From: Glandiceps talaboti
Lineage: Eukaryota; Hemichordata; Enteropneusta; Spengelidae
Assembly (NCBI RefSeq): GCF_964340395.1
Contig: NC_135565.1
Span: 6,966,642-7,004,141, forward strand
Reading direction: 5' to 3'
DNA: 37,500 bases
The notes beneath the pieces were generated by a model that worked only from the letters and a program-made list of their open reading frames with translations, was not told the origin of the DNA and searched no databases. The first letter of the stretch is position 1. Every line of letters begins with the position of its first letter. This document shows, in pieces, positions 22,034 through 33,049 of this stretch. The translations under genes were made by a program, and so were the position numbers.

Positions 22034-23173
22034 GTTTTTTGGAAAAGCATATCGGGCACCATTTCTATCACAAAATCTGGCCACATGGCCTATCTCCCCG
22101 CAATTGTAACACCCTCGATCAGGATTTGCATAACAATTAGGACTTGAATGCCCTGGCTTATTACAAAATTTACAAATCTGCTTAGCCGTATTAACTTGTC
22201 GACCGCCATAACGTGGAGTTACTACTGGCGGCCTATTTACGTTAGAATAATTATAGCTCTGGCCTACCCGTGACCGTGGTCCAGCGTTTGCGTAGGGTTC
22301 TTGTCGTATTTGAACAGGCGCTGCTGGTACAGGGAGGGGCGTCACCGCTGCTGCTGATAGCTTCTCATGTAGAACTTCATTCTGTTTTAGCAAAGAGTCG
22401 AAGGCTTGTTGTAAAACCTCTGTAGACGTGTCGGAAGTACGACCAGTTTTCAGTACTTTGACATCATCGTCGAACCGTTCTACCACTTGTGCTGTTCGGG
22501 CGAAAGCCACGGCCTCCTGGAAATTGACCGGATCTCTGTTGACTACCGTACTACGTATAGACGGTATTAACCCCTGTAAAAATAAACTAAAAAGCTCGTT
22601 ATCATTTCTGTTATAACGATAGCACATATCCCTTAAACGTGAGGCATATTTTTCGATTGTTTCTTTGTCCATTTGCTTAATTGTTCTTAGCTCTTGATCT
22701 ATACGCCACTGTGGTGCTCTGTTCTGGAATCGTCCGATGAAAGCTGCACGCATGTTCTCCCAGTTGTTCGCCAGGTCGTCAGGCAAGGACGTGTACCATC
22801 TCTCTGCTTCACCAGACATAAGCAGACTAAAAATATTCAGACGTTGAATATTGTCAAACTGCTTAAGGACGACATATGCATCAAATTTACGCAACCATCT
22901 GGTTGGTATTTCATCTTCCTTCCCATAAAATTGGGGTGGTATGATATCGTTACCCACCGTCAAATTCTGCATTCTGTTGGCAATGCGTTGTAGCTCTTGG
23001 TGAACCAGCCGTGCGTCTTGCCGCTGGCCTTGGTTGACCTCTGCTCCATTGTTTTCTGGCTGTGGAGCTTCTTGCTGGATATTCGGCTCTGCTTCTTCCA
23101 TTACTGTAGGTGGCCGTTGACAAGGATGTAAATGTCGTTTTCTTCTCAGTCTTCTACCAGAACGTAATAACAT
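22028..23173 (-). CDS. gag: Retrotransposon gag with two zinc knuckles
   Basis: An intact 381-codon frame from the ATG at 23173 to the TAA at 22028. The N-terminal part is basic (MLLRSGRRLRRKRHLHP). The capsid-like central region has WLRKFDAYV, AERWYTSLPDD and the retrotransposon-gag-type RFQNR...IDQELRTIKQ helix. Two CX2CX4HX4C zinc knuckles follow: CKFCNKPGHSSPNC and CYNCGEIGHVARFC. Gag forms the virus-like particle and packages element RNA. The start codon lies only about 10 nt after the primer-binding site, so the leader is very short. Confidence 0.92.
   Translation of the reverse strand: MLLRSGRRLRRKRHLHPCQRPPTVMEEAEPNIQQEAPQPENNGAEVNQGQRQDARLVHQELQRIANRMQNLTVGNDIIPPQFYGKEDEIPTRWLRKFDAYVVLKQFDNIQRLNIFSLLMSGEAERWYTSLPDDLANNWENMRAAFIGRFQNRAPQWRIDQELRTIKQMDKETIEKYASRLRDMCYRYNRNDNELFSLFLQGLIPSIRSTVVNRDPVNFQEAVAFARTAQVVERFDDDVKVLKTGRTSDTSTEVLQQAFDSLLKQNEVLHEKLSAAAVTPLPVPAAPVQIRQEPYANAGPRSRVGQSYNYSNVNRPPVVTPRYGGRQVNTAKQICKFCNKPGHSSPNCYANPDRGCYNCGEIGHVARFCDRNGARYAFPKNG
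22034..22040 (-). promoter_or_regulatory. -1 ribosomal frameshift heptamer A_AAA_AAC
   Basis: The last gag codons are CCA AAA AAC GGG TAA, giving the canonical slippery heptamer A AAA AAC in the gag frame, one codon before the stop. A -1 slip enters a frame that stays open into the protease. The X XXY YYZ rule is established for retroviral gag-pro/pol signals; use here is inferred. Confidence 0.75.
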
Positions 23174-23182
23174 TAAGTGGAC

Positions 23183-23200
23183 CTGTTGGATTTTCCACCA
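23183..23200 (-). other. Primer-binding site
   Basis: On the - strand, TGGTGGAAAATCCAACAG begins one base after the LTR end (...CCAACA). TGG at this place pairs with a tRNA 3' CCA end. Which tRNA was not determined. Confidence 0.65.
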
Positions 23201-23201
23201 G

Positions 23202-23646
23202 TGTTGGGAGTCGTAGAGTTGAACGGTATAAGCATGGATAGTTCAGACGTTACACTCTAGCACTCACACTCTCATACTCTCGTACGGGATCGTTCAGGTC
23301 CAAGTCGGGAATTAGTCACGACTGAGAAGATATTTCGGCTTGCCAGAATCACCTAACAGAGTCTCTCTCGTCTCCTCTCCTCCGATTCTGGATGTTTTAT
23401 TCTCATCTTAAGTATACTTCGAATACAATGGAATTTACACAACGACTAAATATAGAAAATCACGCCATAAGATCACGCCATCATAAAAGTTATTATATAC
23501 CTTTCTCTAACCAATCATGTGAATTTCAGTTACATCATGTTTGCCCAGCTTCGTCATCGCCAGTCTATTTCTGACCTATGGCCTACAATGCCGAAAAGTA
23601 GAATTTATTCCCATAATTCCGAAATACGATATTTTGGATCGTAACA
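23202..23646 (-). mobile_element. 5' LTR of the Ty3/gypsy element (445 bp)
   Basis: On the - strand it starts TGTTACGATCC and ends GACTCCCAACA, the TG...CA termini of LTRs, with the primer-binding site just inside. A TATA-like GTATATAATAA (about 23490-23500) and an AATAAA (23396-23401) lie in the right order for U3, R and U5. No partner LTR exists at the other end. The base after it on the + strand opens GTAAG, which is also the sequence directly following the lectin exon at 19482. Confidence 0.85.
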
Positions 23647-23810
<164 letters not shown>

Positions 23811-23908
23811 ACGAAGACTTTTTCTACCGACTTACAGTATCCTTATGCTTCGGATTTATTCTATAATGCTCTGCTACTATTATTGCAACGAGCACTGTTC
23901 TCTCCAGT

Positions 23909-23991
23909 GTAACACACACACACAGACACACACACAGACACACACAGACACACAGACACACACACAGATATATATATATGTATATATATAC

Positions 23992-24067
<76 letters not shown>
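23909..24067 (+). repeat. (CACACAGA)n then (TA)n microsatellites
   Basis: CACA/CAGA units at about 23909-23967 are followed by TA/TATG units to 24067. Confidence 0.97.
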
Positions 24068-24069
<2 letters not shown>

Positions 24070-24293
24070 CCATAAGGACACACACTCTCTGTACAAGACA
24101 CATGGGTCAGAAGTTATCTCTAGAATTCGCGGAAGTATCGGATAACATATATAGGAGTAACGACATTCTCCAAAGTCAATAATCAATTTGAGAAAACCTG
24201 TCAATAAAGAGTTATTAGCGGGAGTTAAGAATGAAGTTGGTAAACAGCCAGCTACTTTTGTGGGCATCCCAGAGTACAAAACACAGGCAGACA
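24068..24293 (+). pseudogene. Coding-like fragment, left of the DNA transposon
   Basis: Frames on the + strand read like protein: [19 protein letters not shown] in one, then after a shift LLAGVKNEVGKQPATFVGIP. Stops and a frame change suggest a decayed coding sequence interrupted by the DNA transposon at 24297. I do not recognise the family. Confidence 0.25.
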
Positions 24294-24296
24294 TTA

Positions 24297-25547
24297 GGGA
24301 CCGGTCAGTTTCTCCAGCCTGGGGGGGGGGGGTGGATTCTTAAATCGGGCCGACAAAAAGTCACTGACCCCCCCTATCTGTAAAACCCAAAACAGGCTGA
24401 CCCCCCTATCACTTAATTCGAAAACATGATGACCCCCCCCCCCTAATATATAATATTCGCATGACAGGTATTTTTTTTTATCGTGACTCAGTGTGGACTG
24501 CTTGACTGTCTTGCATCTACTTTATAAGATCCCGGGTTAGCACTATCATATTTATGATTATTGACTACACAGGGTAAATATATTCGAAAATGAGTTTAAT
24601 AGCATCTTGGCAGTGAAAGGTAGGAAAGCTTGAGAAGGGAATATGTACATCTCTTATGGGGGTCATAGGGGGTCTCCCCCTAGAAGCCCAGGAGGTTTTT
24701 AACTCTGAAAAGTCAATTTTTAGACTATTCAGACCCTTTCAGACAATAATTTCTAAGCCTTACAAGACAACACCAACATGTTAAAAGCAACTACATAGGG
24801 TTGAAATACTTTTGAAATATACTTTGATAGCATCTTGACAGTAAGAGGGGAAGAGCTTGAGACTGGGATATGTCCACCTCATGTGGGGGGTCTGAGGGGG
24901 TCTCCCTCTAGAAACCCTGGAGGATTTTTACTCTTAAAGCCAATATTTAGGCTATTCAGACCCTTTCAAGCAATAAATTAATCCATGCTTTACGAGACAG
25001 CAAGTATCAGAAACTATTCTTTATAACTTACACTAAGGGTTGAAATATGTTCTTAAAAAGTTTAAATGGCATCATTATATACATGTAGTAAAGGTCAGCA
25101 CATATATAATGGTAGTATCATTGGTAGGGGAGATTTGGAGTTTAAGGCAATTTTAGACTATCTTGGCAAACGTTTCAGATCTTGAAAAGATAATATCATA
25201 TCAAATTAGAATAGGGTGAAAATATTTAAGAAAAGTTTAATACCATTATGACAGTAAAAAGGTTGTTGGTGCATCTGATTGTTGGTTGAATGTATGAGTG
25301 ACCTCTGGGGGTGAGGGAGTCCTTGGGTTTTCCCCCTGGCAGATCTGGAGTTTTTTGCTTGAGATACTAAGGCAATGTTTAGGTTATTCATAACATTTGA
25401 GGTAATATTACCAAGCTTCGAAAAGCTAACGTAAAACGTTTTTAAATGAGTTTCTCAAAACAGCATGACCCCCCTACTGCCAATTTCAAAAACAGGGTGA
25501 CCCCCCTACCAATCCACCCCCCCAGGCCGAAGAAACTGACCGGTCCC
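24297..25547. mobile_element. Non-autonomous DNA transposon with TIRs (PIF/Harbinger-like TSD)
   Basis: The terminal inverted repeat GGGACCGGTCAGTTTCT, continuing to a G-run and TGGATT (about 40 nt), appears at both ends. It is flanked by TTA on each side (24294-24296 and 25548-25550), a 3-bp TWA target duplication as used by PIF/Harbinger elements. Subterminal TGACCCCCCTA motifs repeat several times at each end. The interior contains about four degenerate tandem units of roughly 230 bp (starting near 24595, 24828, 25062 and 25226). No transposase frame is present. The superfamily call rests on TSD and terminus only. Confidence 0.75.
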
Positions 25548-25550
25548 TTA

Positions 25551-25739
25551 GATGTTAATATAAAAATAAGCGGTTATAAAGTTTTGGGGGATTATGGAGG
25601 GTATCAAATTGTACCACTTCCCTTTTGCGGTAGTGCTCAAAGAGGGAGTGTCATGACTCAGACGCTAATTGGACGCTTCTTTTGGGACATTTGGTCAAAC
25701 TCTGGCACCTTCCAACTAAGTCGGACAACTCTTGCTTGA
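25551..25739 (+). pseudogene. Coding-like fragment, right of the DNA transposon
   Basis: The + frame from 25551 encodes about 62 residues that look like real protein: VNIKISGYKVLGDYGGYQIV, then PLPFCGSAQRG and GRFFWDIWSNSGTFQLSRTT, before a stop. It may belong with the fragment at 24068-24293, split by the transposon; rejoining after removing one TTA leaves a frame difference. Family not recognised. Confidence 0.3.
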
Positions 25740-25799
25740 CTCAAACTATTTATATTGTCGTGTATTTTGAAATTGGTGCCCCTTTTCTGTATAATGTAG

Positions 25800-25975
25800 G
25801 AGGATCCAAGAAGTGGAGAGATGACCTCCGCTGTGGACCCAATTACCCTCTAGCCGGTGGTAGTCCAGCACAGTGTGACCCTAATGGGATTTACCCATGC
25901 TGTTCAACAGCGGATTGGTGTGGTAATACAGCAGCACACTGTGATTGTGCTGGTTGCATTGATTACAGAGATTAA
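25800..25975 (+). CDS. C-type lectin gene, exon 5 (hevein-like module 2 and stop)
   Basis: Acceptor TATAATGTAG; the first two bases complete a Gly codon with the last base of exon 4 (phase 1). It encodes KKWRDDLRCGPNYPLAGG, QCDP, PCCSTADWCGNTAAHCDC and GCIDYRD, then TAA at 25973. The nucleotide sequence differs from exon 4 at only about a dozen positions over 160 nt, so the module arose by recent exon duplication. Where exon 4 has its donor after the DYRG codon, exon 5 instead reads GAT TAA, ending the protein. If this exon were skipped the protein would lack a stop in frame, so it is needed for the full 251-residue product. Confidence 0.9.
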
Positions 25976-26026
25976 CAAAATACTAAATGTTGTTATTTTA
26001 AAATAGTCTTCATTCTTTCTCTATAA

Positions 26027-26032
26027 AATAAA
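26027..26032 (+). promoter_or_regulatory. Polyadenylation signal of the C-type lectin gene
   Basis: AATAAA 52 nt after the stop codon of exon 5. Confidence 0.75.
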
Positions 26033-27504
26033 GAATATCTTTTAGTCATTTAAATGAAGTACTCTAGAAAGAGCCACTTGAAATAAGTCGCTTCCTTCAG
26101 AGTTAATTGTTATACCATAATACGCCGAGTGATTCTACCTAAACCGATAACATACTTTTAAATAGACTTATTCTAGTGACAATATTAAGTTCCTTGGACG
26201 ATAACTGGTTCATTGGCACCAGAACACATGTGATATGGTTGTAATACGCCATTGTATTGAGAGGAAACGTAGTCAAATATTGATACACGATTATAACAAA
26301 TGCGTGACCAAACTACATCTCACTTTTTCTGACGTTAGTATCCTCATTATATATAGTTAAGACATATGCAGTAGATATAAGTTTAGTCCAAAGTGTTTAC
26401 AATGCGTACATTTCATTCCATTCAATTCCATTGCAATATCTTACATCAGGTAAAGAGAACAAACCACTTGCAAATGTTTAGAATCCATCATCCAGACACA
26501 TGGTATACAATGGTTGTAGTTCTAAAGTATTTGATGATGGAATTACCTAGCTGCTGTAATATGATGTAACACATACAATTATCGTTGATATTGTAAGCTT
26601 TGTTTAAATAAGAAAAAAAGTTATTTCCTAGTTAATGTTTTCTTTTTTGGAGAATCTGATCTTTGGAATAAAGTATCTGCAACAAAGGAAAATGATAGAC
26701 TTGTAGTTTTTATTTGTATGCTTTTGGAATTTAAGCATATACCCTCCAGCAACTCTCTCAGTTAGTTCGGCTGAGAACGATATCAGTTCATATTCCACAT
26801 ATACAAACAACTAGCAATCACAGATGTGCAAGTCAGAACTCTATTAATCACTTTAAATCTATCGATTTCCGTGATTTTTGAACTGCAACAATGAAGATAA
26901 AACAACAACCCCGCGTGTGATATTTACGTTCACTTTCGAGGTAGTACCTCTTCCTAAGCAATGAAAACTCAAAATAAAAGGCATCAATAAATGGACTCAA
27001 AAGTTCGGGAATCATTTCTGACCGCGATGAATCCGGTAATAAACACTATACTCTCGGACTGAACTCAAAGCCCACTTCAACAGCCACAAATAAATGGTCA
27101 TTACGCAATCAATTCCCCTTTCGTGCCACAGAACAAAAAAAATAAATACACGACAAAGATTATGCAATTACCTGAAATCTTGTTGAGTCTTAAACCAGTT
27201 GAACATTTCAAAATGATGGGTACATGTTTTTGTGGAAAACGCACGGATAACGAGCGACTGTGACAGAGTGTAAACATATAGTGTCTATGGTGTAAACATC
27301 TCGGATAGCGTCCAGAAAATGGTAATTAGCCTAACGTATGCAAAATAACATCGTACTGTAAATCAAATATCCTTTGATGTTTATCGCAGTTCTTGTTGGA
27401 TAGTATATGATTAAAAGCAAGCGGGATATGGTTAAACTCACCTTTTAAATTACTGTTGTTTGGCACTGGTTGTAGGTTATGACTGTGTGGTATTCATTAA
27501 AGTG
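26033..27504. other. Intergenic non-coding stretch
   Basis: AT-rich sequence between the lectin poly(A) site and a microsatellite. The longest open frame (60 codons, 26628-26810, - strand) has no recognisable feature. Nothing else supported. Confidence 0.55.
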
Positions 27505-27602
27505 AATGTATGTATGTATGTATGTATGTATGTATGTATGTATGTGTGTATGTATGTATGTATGTATGTATGTATGTATGTATGTATGTGTGTATGTATG
27601 TA
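27505..27602 (+). repeat. (ATGT)n tetranucleotide array
   Basis: About 98 nt of GTAT units with GTGT interruptions. Confidence 0.97.
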
Positions 27603-27776
27603 AAAACAAAACATCTTGGCGAGGTAATACCAATTTCATAGATATGGTGGGCCATACAGACTGAGAACAACATGGATTGATGCTGGTTCATTTCCATGTG
27701 ATCGTCGTACTCGATGTGGTACATGTCGTTTCTTCATTAATACTAATCATGTTTTTGGCCCTAAGAACAGTGTGGC

Positions 27777-27778
<2 letters not shown>

Positions 27779-27812
<34 letters not shown>

Positions 27813-29680
27813 ACTTTCGGGAAAGAAAAGAACGCAAAAACGCTCAAAAATATCCCATAGATAAAAACTATACATAAAAAAACGGCAATTTAAAACAAGT
27901 AAGGCTTTAAAAAGACAATCTGACAAATACACACCTGAACAAATAAAAGCATTTAAAAATACAACAAATCTCTATACAGTTTATGAATCCCCGAATAGAG
28001 GATTGTATCGGAATTTAGCACTGCTGCAATTAAACTATTTTGACTGTTTTCGATACGTTTAAAAAAGTTGTACATCAATTTACGTCTTAGAGCCGCAAAA
28101 GTGGGGACTGTGTGCTGCACAAACATACAACTGGCACTGCAGTCACGTGAGTAGCCCATCAGAATGCGAAACGCATTGTTGTAACCAACTCTAAGGTTGT
28201 TAATGCATTTCTTGTAGTACAATGACCACAGCTGTGAGCAGTACATATTCGAACAAAAAGTTCTAAATGATGTAGCCTTAACCTTAATTGTACAGTGTGG
28301 AAATTTACGGAGTAACATGTTGGCTTGGCTGTAAAAACATTTCATTTGGCGCTTGATTGCACTATCATCATGCATAGAGTCTGTCAAAGTATAACCCAAG
28401 TAAGAATGTTCATGAACAATACTAAGTGGTTTATCTCCAACACGGACTGAAGGTAAACATTCAACTCTAATTAAACATTTACGAGGCATAAAATAAATAC
28501 ATTTCGACTTCTTTGGGTGGAAAATAATGTCGTGGTCAACACCATACATTTCACAGATAGATACAAGAGAGCGTAGACCTGCAATTGATGGACATATAAG
28601 AGCTAAGTCATCAGCATACATAAGATGGTTTATCATTCGGCCACCAATATTGCAGCCCTTATAACATGACTTCAGCTGACTACTAAGATCATCCATATAA
28701 ACGTTAAACAGATAAGGGGAAAGAATGCTACCTTGCCGAACGCTATTCCCAACAGAAAACAGTGACGACCTAGCCCCACCCCATTGCGTGAAGAAACGTT
28801 GTGTGCGATACCAGACCAATAATATACGAACAACATATTTTGGAATGCCCCGGTGAATGAGTTTCTTAAAAAGTAACCAATGATTAACTCGGTCGAAAGC
28901 TTTCGTTGCATCTAAGAAGCAAACATAAACAGGACTATTGTAATTATGATAGTAATTAATCGTTTCCTTAAGCAAGTAAATGCAGAGATCAGTGGAATGA
29001 CCTTGTTTGAAACCAAACTGATAATCTTCGGTCGTGAGATTTGCTTTACAACGATCAAGAATGATAGATTCCAGGATTTTTGAAGCGGCAGTAGAGATGG
29101 CGATAGGTCTATAGTTGTCTTTGCTAGTCAGATCACCCGTTTTGTCCTTAACAAGTGGTACGATTACGGTCGTCATGAAGCTATTAGGCAGATATCCATG
29201 CGACAGCATAGAGGAAAGAACAAGAGCTAACATAATGTGAAGTCTGTGGCTAGCATATTTAAAATGTTCACAAGAGAGGTCGTCAGCACCAGCAGCTTTA
29301 CCATTTGGAAGACTGTTAATCGAGTGAGAAACCTCAGCACTGCTGATAGAAAAATTAATATCTGAGTTGTCAGGTGAATGCACCCAAGATTTAACCGAGT
29401 ATTCGTGATCATTGCTGTTCACGGAAGAGAGTAACGATGCATAGTGGTCTTTCCACATATTAGCAATGTTTTCCTGTCCTGAACAACTTCCGACTGTTGA
29501 TGCGAGGGGAGGAGTGCAGTTGACGGAGCGAACCTGAGTCCAGAAGCGGTTATAATTATTTTTACTCAGGGACGTTGCTAGACTGTTTGCACGTGCCACT
29601 TTCTCATTACGTCTACATATACGAAATGCATGCTTAAAATTGGCACGAGCCTTGTTCATAATGCTATAAATTGGACCAAT
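27779..29680 (-). mobile_element. 5'-truncated non-LTR retrotransposon (LINE) with (TAA)n tail
   Basis: On the - strand: RT ORF, about 140 nt of 3' UTR, then a pure TAA tail (27779-27811). Truncation at the 5' end, with loss of the endonuclease, is the usual result of incomplete reverse transcription. The short-unit tail fits L2/CR1/I-type LINEs rather than poly(A)-tailed L1 elements. The 5' edge near 29680 adjoins a tandemly repeated AGTAAGTTTAC. No matching target duplication was found. Confidence 0.8.
27953..29659 (-). CDS. LINE reverse transcriptase ORF (568 codons, N-truncated)
   Basis: An uninterrupted frame with RT signatures in order: GKAAGADDLSCEHFKYA, IVPLVKDKTGD and YRPIAIS; GFKQGHSTDLCIYLLKE; FLDATKAFDRVNH (motif A, catalytic Asp); GNSVRQGSILSPYLFNVYMD (motif B); LMYADDLALICPS (motif C, YADD). 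A C-terminal domain with CSNMYCSQLWSLYY follows. The endonuclease that should precede it is missing, and the ATG used is internal. The lack of stops over 568 codons suggests a recent insertion. CR1/L2-like is my best clade guess, from motif style only. Confidence 0.88.
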   Translation of the reverse strand: MNKARANFKHAFRICRRNEKVARANSLATSLSKNNYNRFWTQVRSVNCTPPLASTVGSCSGQENIANMWKDHYASLLSSVNSNDHEYSVKSWVHSPDNSDINFSISSAEVSHSINSLPNGKAAGADDLSCEHFKYASHRLHIMLALVLSSMLSHGYLPNSFMTTVIVPLVKDKTGDLTSKDNYRPIAISTAASKILESIILDRCKANLTTEDYQFGFKQGHSTDLCIYLLKETINYYHNYNSPVYVCFLDATKAFDRVNHWLLFKKLIHRGIPKYVVRILLVWYRTQRFFTQWGGARSSLFSVGNSVRQGSILSPYLFNVYMDDLSSQLKSCYKGCNIGGRMINHLMYADDLALICPSIAGLRSLVSICEMYGVDHDIIFHPKKSKCIYFMPRKCLIRVECLPSVRVGDKPLSIVHEHSYLGYTLTDSMHDDSAIKRQMKCFYSQANMLLRKFPHCTIKVKATSFRTFCSNMYCSQLWSLYYKKCINNLRVGYNNAFRILMGYSRDCSASCMFVQHTVPTFAALRRKLMYNFFKRIENSQNSLIAAVLNSDTILYSGIHKLYRDLLYF

Positions 29681-29756
29681 TAGTAAGTTTACAATGAGTA
29701 AGTTTACTTGTATTAGTACTAATGTAGTGTATTGTAATACATACCAGAAATGTGAG

Positions 29757-30269
<513 letters not shown>

Positions 30270-30270
<1 letters not shown>

Positions 30271-30858
30271 TTGAATCTAATCCTTGACAAATCACTTTAG
30301 TTAGGAAGCTGTGAGGAAGGTAATAGGGCAATGGATGGATATATATACAGTCTGAATGAAATAGTCGGATATTTTAATTCACTTCTTCTTTATTAGCGAC
30401 TTTAACATTTGGAATAAAAGTATCTACACTTGACACTAAAAGTGTCATGCACCATTTATTGGCATGGTATATTTTCGAGAATTGTTTTTTTTTTTTAGAG
30501 AATTAGCGTGACACAGAGATTGTGACTTTTCATTAGTCATCAATTTGCTCGAGCATTTAGGCTCTAGGACAAAATCAACCCCACTCTTGTTCCTATTTAA
30601 TACGAGGACATTGAGGGCGTGAAAGCACATTTCAACTCAGTTCCACAAGGGGTCAATCAAAAAATATTATTTTCTCCCATCTTACTATGCAATATAAATA
30701 ACATTTATAAGATGAACATAAGTAGGACCGTAGTTCTAACGTGGGGATTCAGAAGTGAGGGTATGTGGAATAGATTTGAATGATGGTGATAATACTGACG
30801 ATGATGATTATGATATTAAAACATAATAAGAAGTATACGAAGATACGGGTGTGCATGT

Positions 30859-30890
<32 letters not shown>

Positions 30891-30901
30891 GGTGGTGGTG
30901 G

Positions 30902-30956
<55 letters not shown>

Positions 30957-31013
30957 GGTGGTTACGATGATGATGATGGTGGTGATGATGATGGTGATGA
31001 TGATGATGATGAC

Positions 31014-31055
<42 letters not shown>

Positions 31056-31056
31056 A

Positions 31057-31101
<45 letters not shown>

Positions 31102-31913
31102 GTAATGATGGCGAAGATGATGGTGATGGTGATGATGATGATGACGATGGTGACGATGGTGGTGTTGATGATGGTCATGAGGAGAATGAAGAGGAGGAGA
31201 AGGAGTAAAAAATAAAAACTGAATTATTTGTGCAAAGGATAACAAGAATAAGAGCTCCTCGTTTTTTGTTTTATTTCAAGAATGTCTTGTGTCAGTGTAC
31301 AGACTTGTCAATTACTATAACTTTTTCAATATCAGAGGTTGGTACAATGACGTTTATGTGTAAACTAACTAATTTCCAAAATGCAAATAAAATAAAACCA
31401 TTTTCATCTGTGTTCCACTAGATAGCTTCTGTAGCAATCCTGTAATTGAAATGGCATTCCGTACCCAGAACTATGATGTAAATGAAACATTACAGTGATG
31501 TTTGCATGGACTAAATAGTACAAATTTGTTTTATTTAAACGTTTATTTAAACTGCGAAGGGGAGGGAGGGGGGGGGGTAGTATCAATACTGTAGAATATC
31601 CTCTAAATTACGTTATAAGAGAGGGTAATAACTTTTCCTTTAGTTTCAAAACAGAAATTATGGCATATTGTCAATTACAAGGAAAACCTACAGGTCAAAG
31701 TATTTCACATGTCTTTCGTGTCTCTTGCTCTAAAGTGCTCGACTTCTTTGTAGTTCGTCTTATTTGTTGAACCCGTTACAAAAATTCATATCACCTACCC
31801 AATCTTCTTTTCTTTATATTTTATTTGTTTGCATACCGACAGGTATTTCTAAAAATGGATATATCGCATTTTACCATCTTGTTTTGACACGCTGTTTATG
31901 TGAACAGTTAAGG
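30270..31913 (+). repeat. Duplicon copy with (GAT)n core
   Basis: Starts with CACTTTAGTTAGGAAGCTGTGA, has AACATTTGGAATAAAAGTATC, then GTGGGGATTCAGAAGTGAGGGTATG (shared with 9041), a (GAT)n block, then TTTGTGCAAAGGATAACAAGAATAAGAGCTCC and CATCTGTGTTCCACTA. The order matches the copies at 12.7, 32.4, 34.0 and 35.7 kb but with a different microsatellite. Confidence 0.8.
30780..31192 (+). repeat. (GAT)n/(GGT)n trinucleotide block
   Basis: About 400 nt of GAT, GGT and a few GAC/GAA triplets. The poly-Asp, poly-Met, poly-His and poly-Ile frames are repeat translations. Confidence 0.97.
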
Positions 31914-31980
31914 TAATGTAAAGCAAAATTTCAAATTATGGAATTTCGTTCATAGTTTATAATTTTTTCCGCTTGTATAG

Positions 31981-32206
31981 CTTATTGTCGTCTGAAATTT
32001 ATCGAAGTTCGAGTTGGTGACTGTCCAGACTTCCATGGTAATGCTAAGCTTGTCTGATGACTTTTGGTTCTGTTGCAAGACCAGATGCAATCCCTGTACG
32101 CTGTGATAGCAATACACTATTGAGGGGCAGATACGTTAGCATCACAGCGGTTGACAGGGAGACAATATTGAACGCCTGTGAAATCGAAATTATCGTACCA
32201 ATTTAA
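31981..32206 (+). pseudogene. Frameshifted copy of the F-type lectin terminal exon
   Basis: Clearly homologous to 12279-12505, with the same CTTGTATAG acceptor and a TAA at the same place. It opens CRLKFIEVRVGDCPDFHGNAK, a sequence even closer to the F-type lectin consensus (EVRVGD...N) than the other copy. A one-base deletion near 32050 (AAGCTTGTC against AAGCGTTGTC) then creates a stop. The poly(A) signal AATAAA is kept at 32260-32265. Confidence 0.7.
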
Positions 32207-32394
32207 TAATATAATGTGATAAACAGCATCTTTACTTTTCTCTAAAGCAATATGTAGCCAATAAAATATGATAAAACTTTATGTTAAAAATGACAAAATT
32301 CATATATTAAATGAAAAGTTTACTTGAGGTATAAACTTACAGCGATCAACATCAACTTCATACGATACAAGATCTAGCATTATATTCCAGAATT

Positions 32395-32924
32395 CTAAAC
32401 TAAGCAGGTACTCCCTTTAGTTAGGACACTGACAGAAATTAATAGGAGAATGGTTGGATATAGATATTCTGAATAAAATAGTCGGATATTTTAATTAATT
32501 TCTTCTATATTGGCGACTCTAACATTTGGAATAAAGTATCGGTACTATTATGCACCATTTATTGGAATGATGCCTTTTCGAGAAAGCAATTTAAGTAATA
32601 CGAGGCCATTGAGGGCGTGATCACACATGTTAACTGAGATCCACAAAGGTTCAATCAAAAATAATATTTTCACCCATCATATTATTCAACATAAATAATA
32701 TTAAAGAACTAATATCTACAAACTAACTACTTATAAAGATATGTCTTTGAACGTTCTCAATCATCCGGGTATGGAGTTAATTAACGAAGTAATTACAATA
32801 AATCCTACTGAAACTGTTGCCATTCAAAAGAACAGCAAGTCAAGTAGAATAAATTATAATTACTTCTTTATTTTTTACTTTTTTTAAACTTTAAATTATA
32901 ATGTCTCTAAATTCTCTTTCTCTC

Positions 32925-33011
<87 letters not shown>

Positions 33012-33018
33012 GTCTGGC

Positions 33019-33049
<31 letters not shown>

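Larger units (their letters stand above)
19632..23646 (-). mobile_element. Ty3/gypsy-type LTR retrotransposon, 3'-truncated
   Basis: Read on the - strand: one LTR (23202-23646), primer-binding site, gag, -1 frameshift signal, protease, RT, a replaced RT segment, RNase H, then an abrupt end in (TA)n. Integrase, polypurine tract and the second LTR are missing. The gag-protease-RT-RNase H order with YMDD, the SFLGLANFYRKFI region and the TDHANL box of RNase H assigns it to the Ty3/gypsy (Metaviridae-type) group. It lies antisense within the last intron of the C-type lectin gene. The copy cannot be autonomous. Confidence 0.92.
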
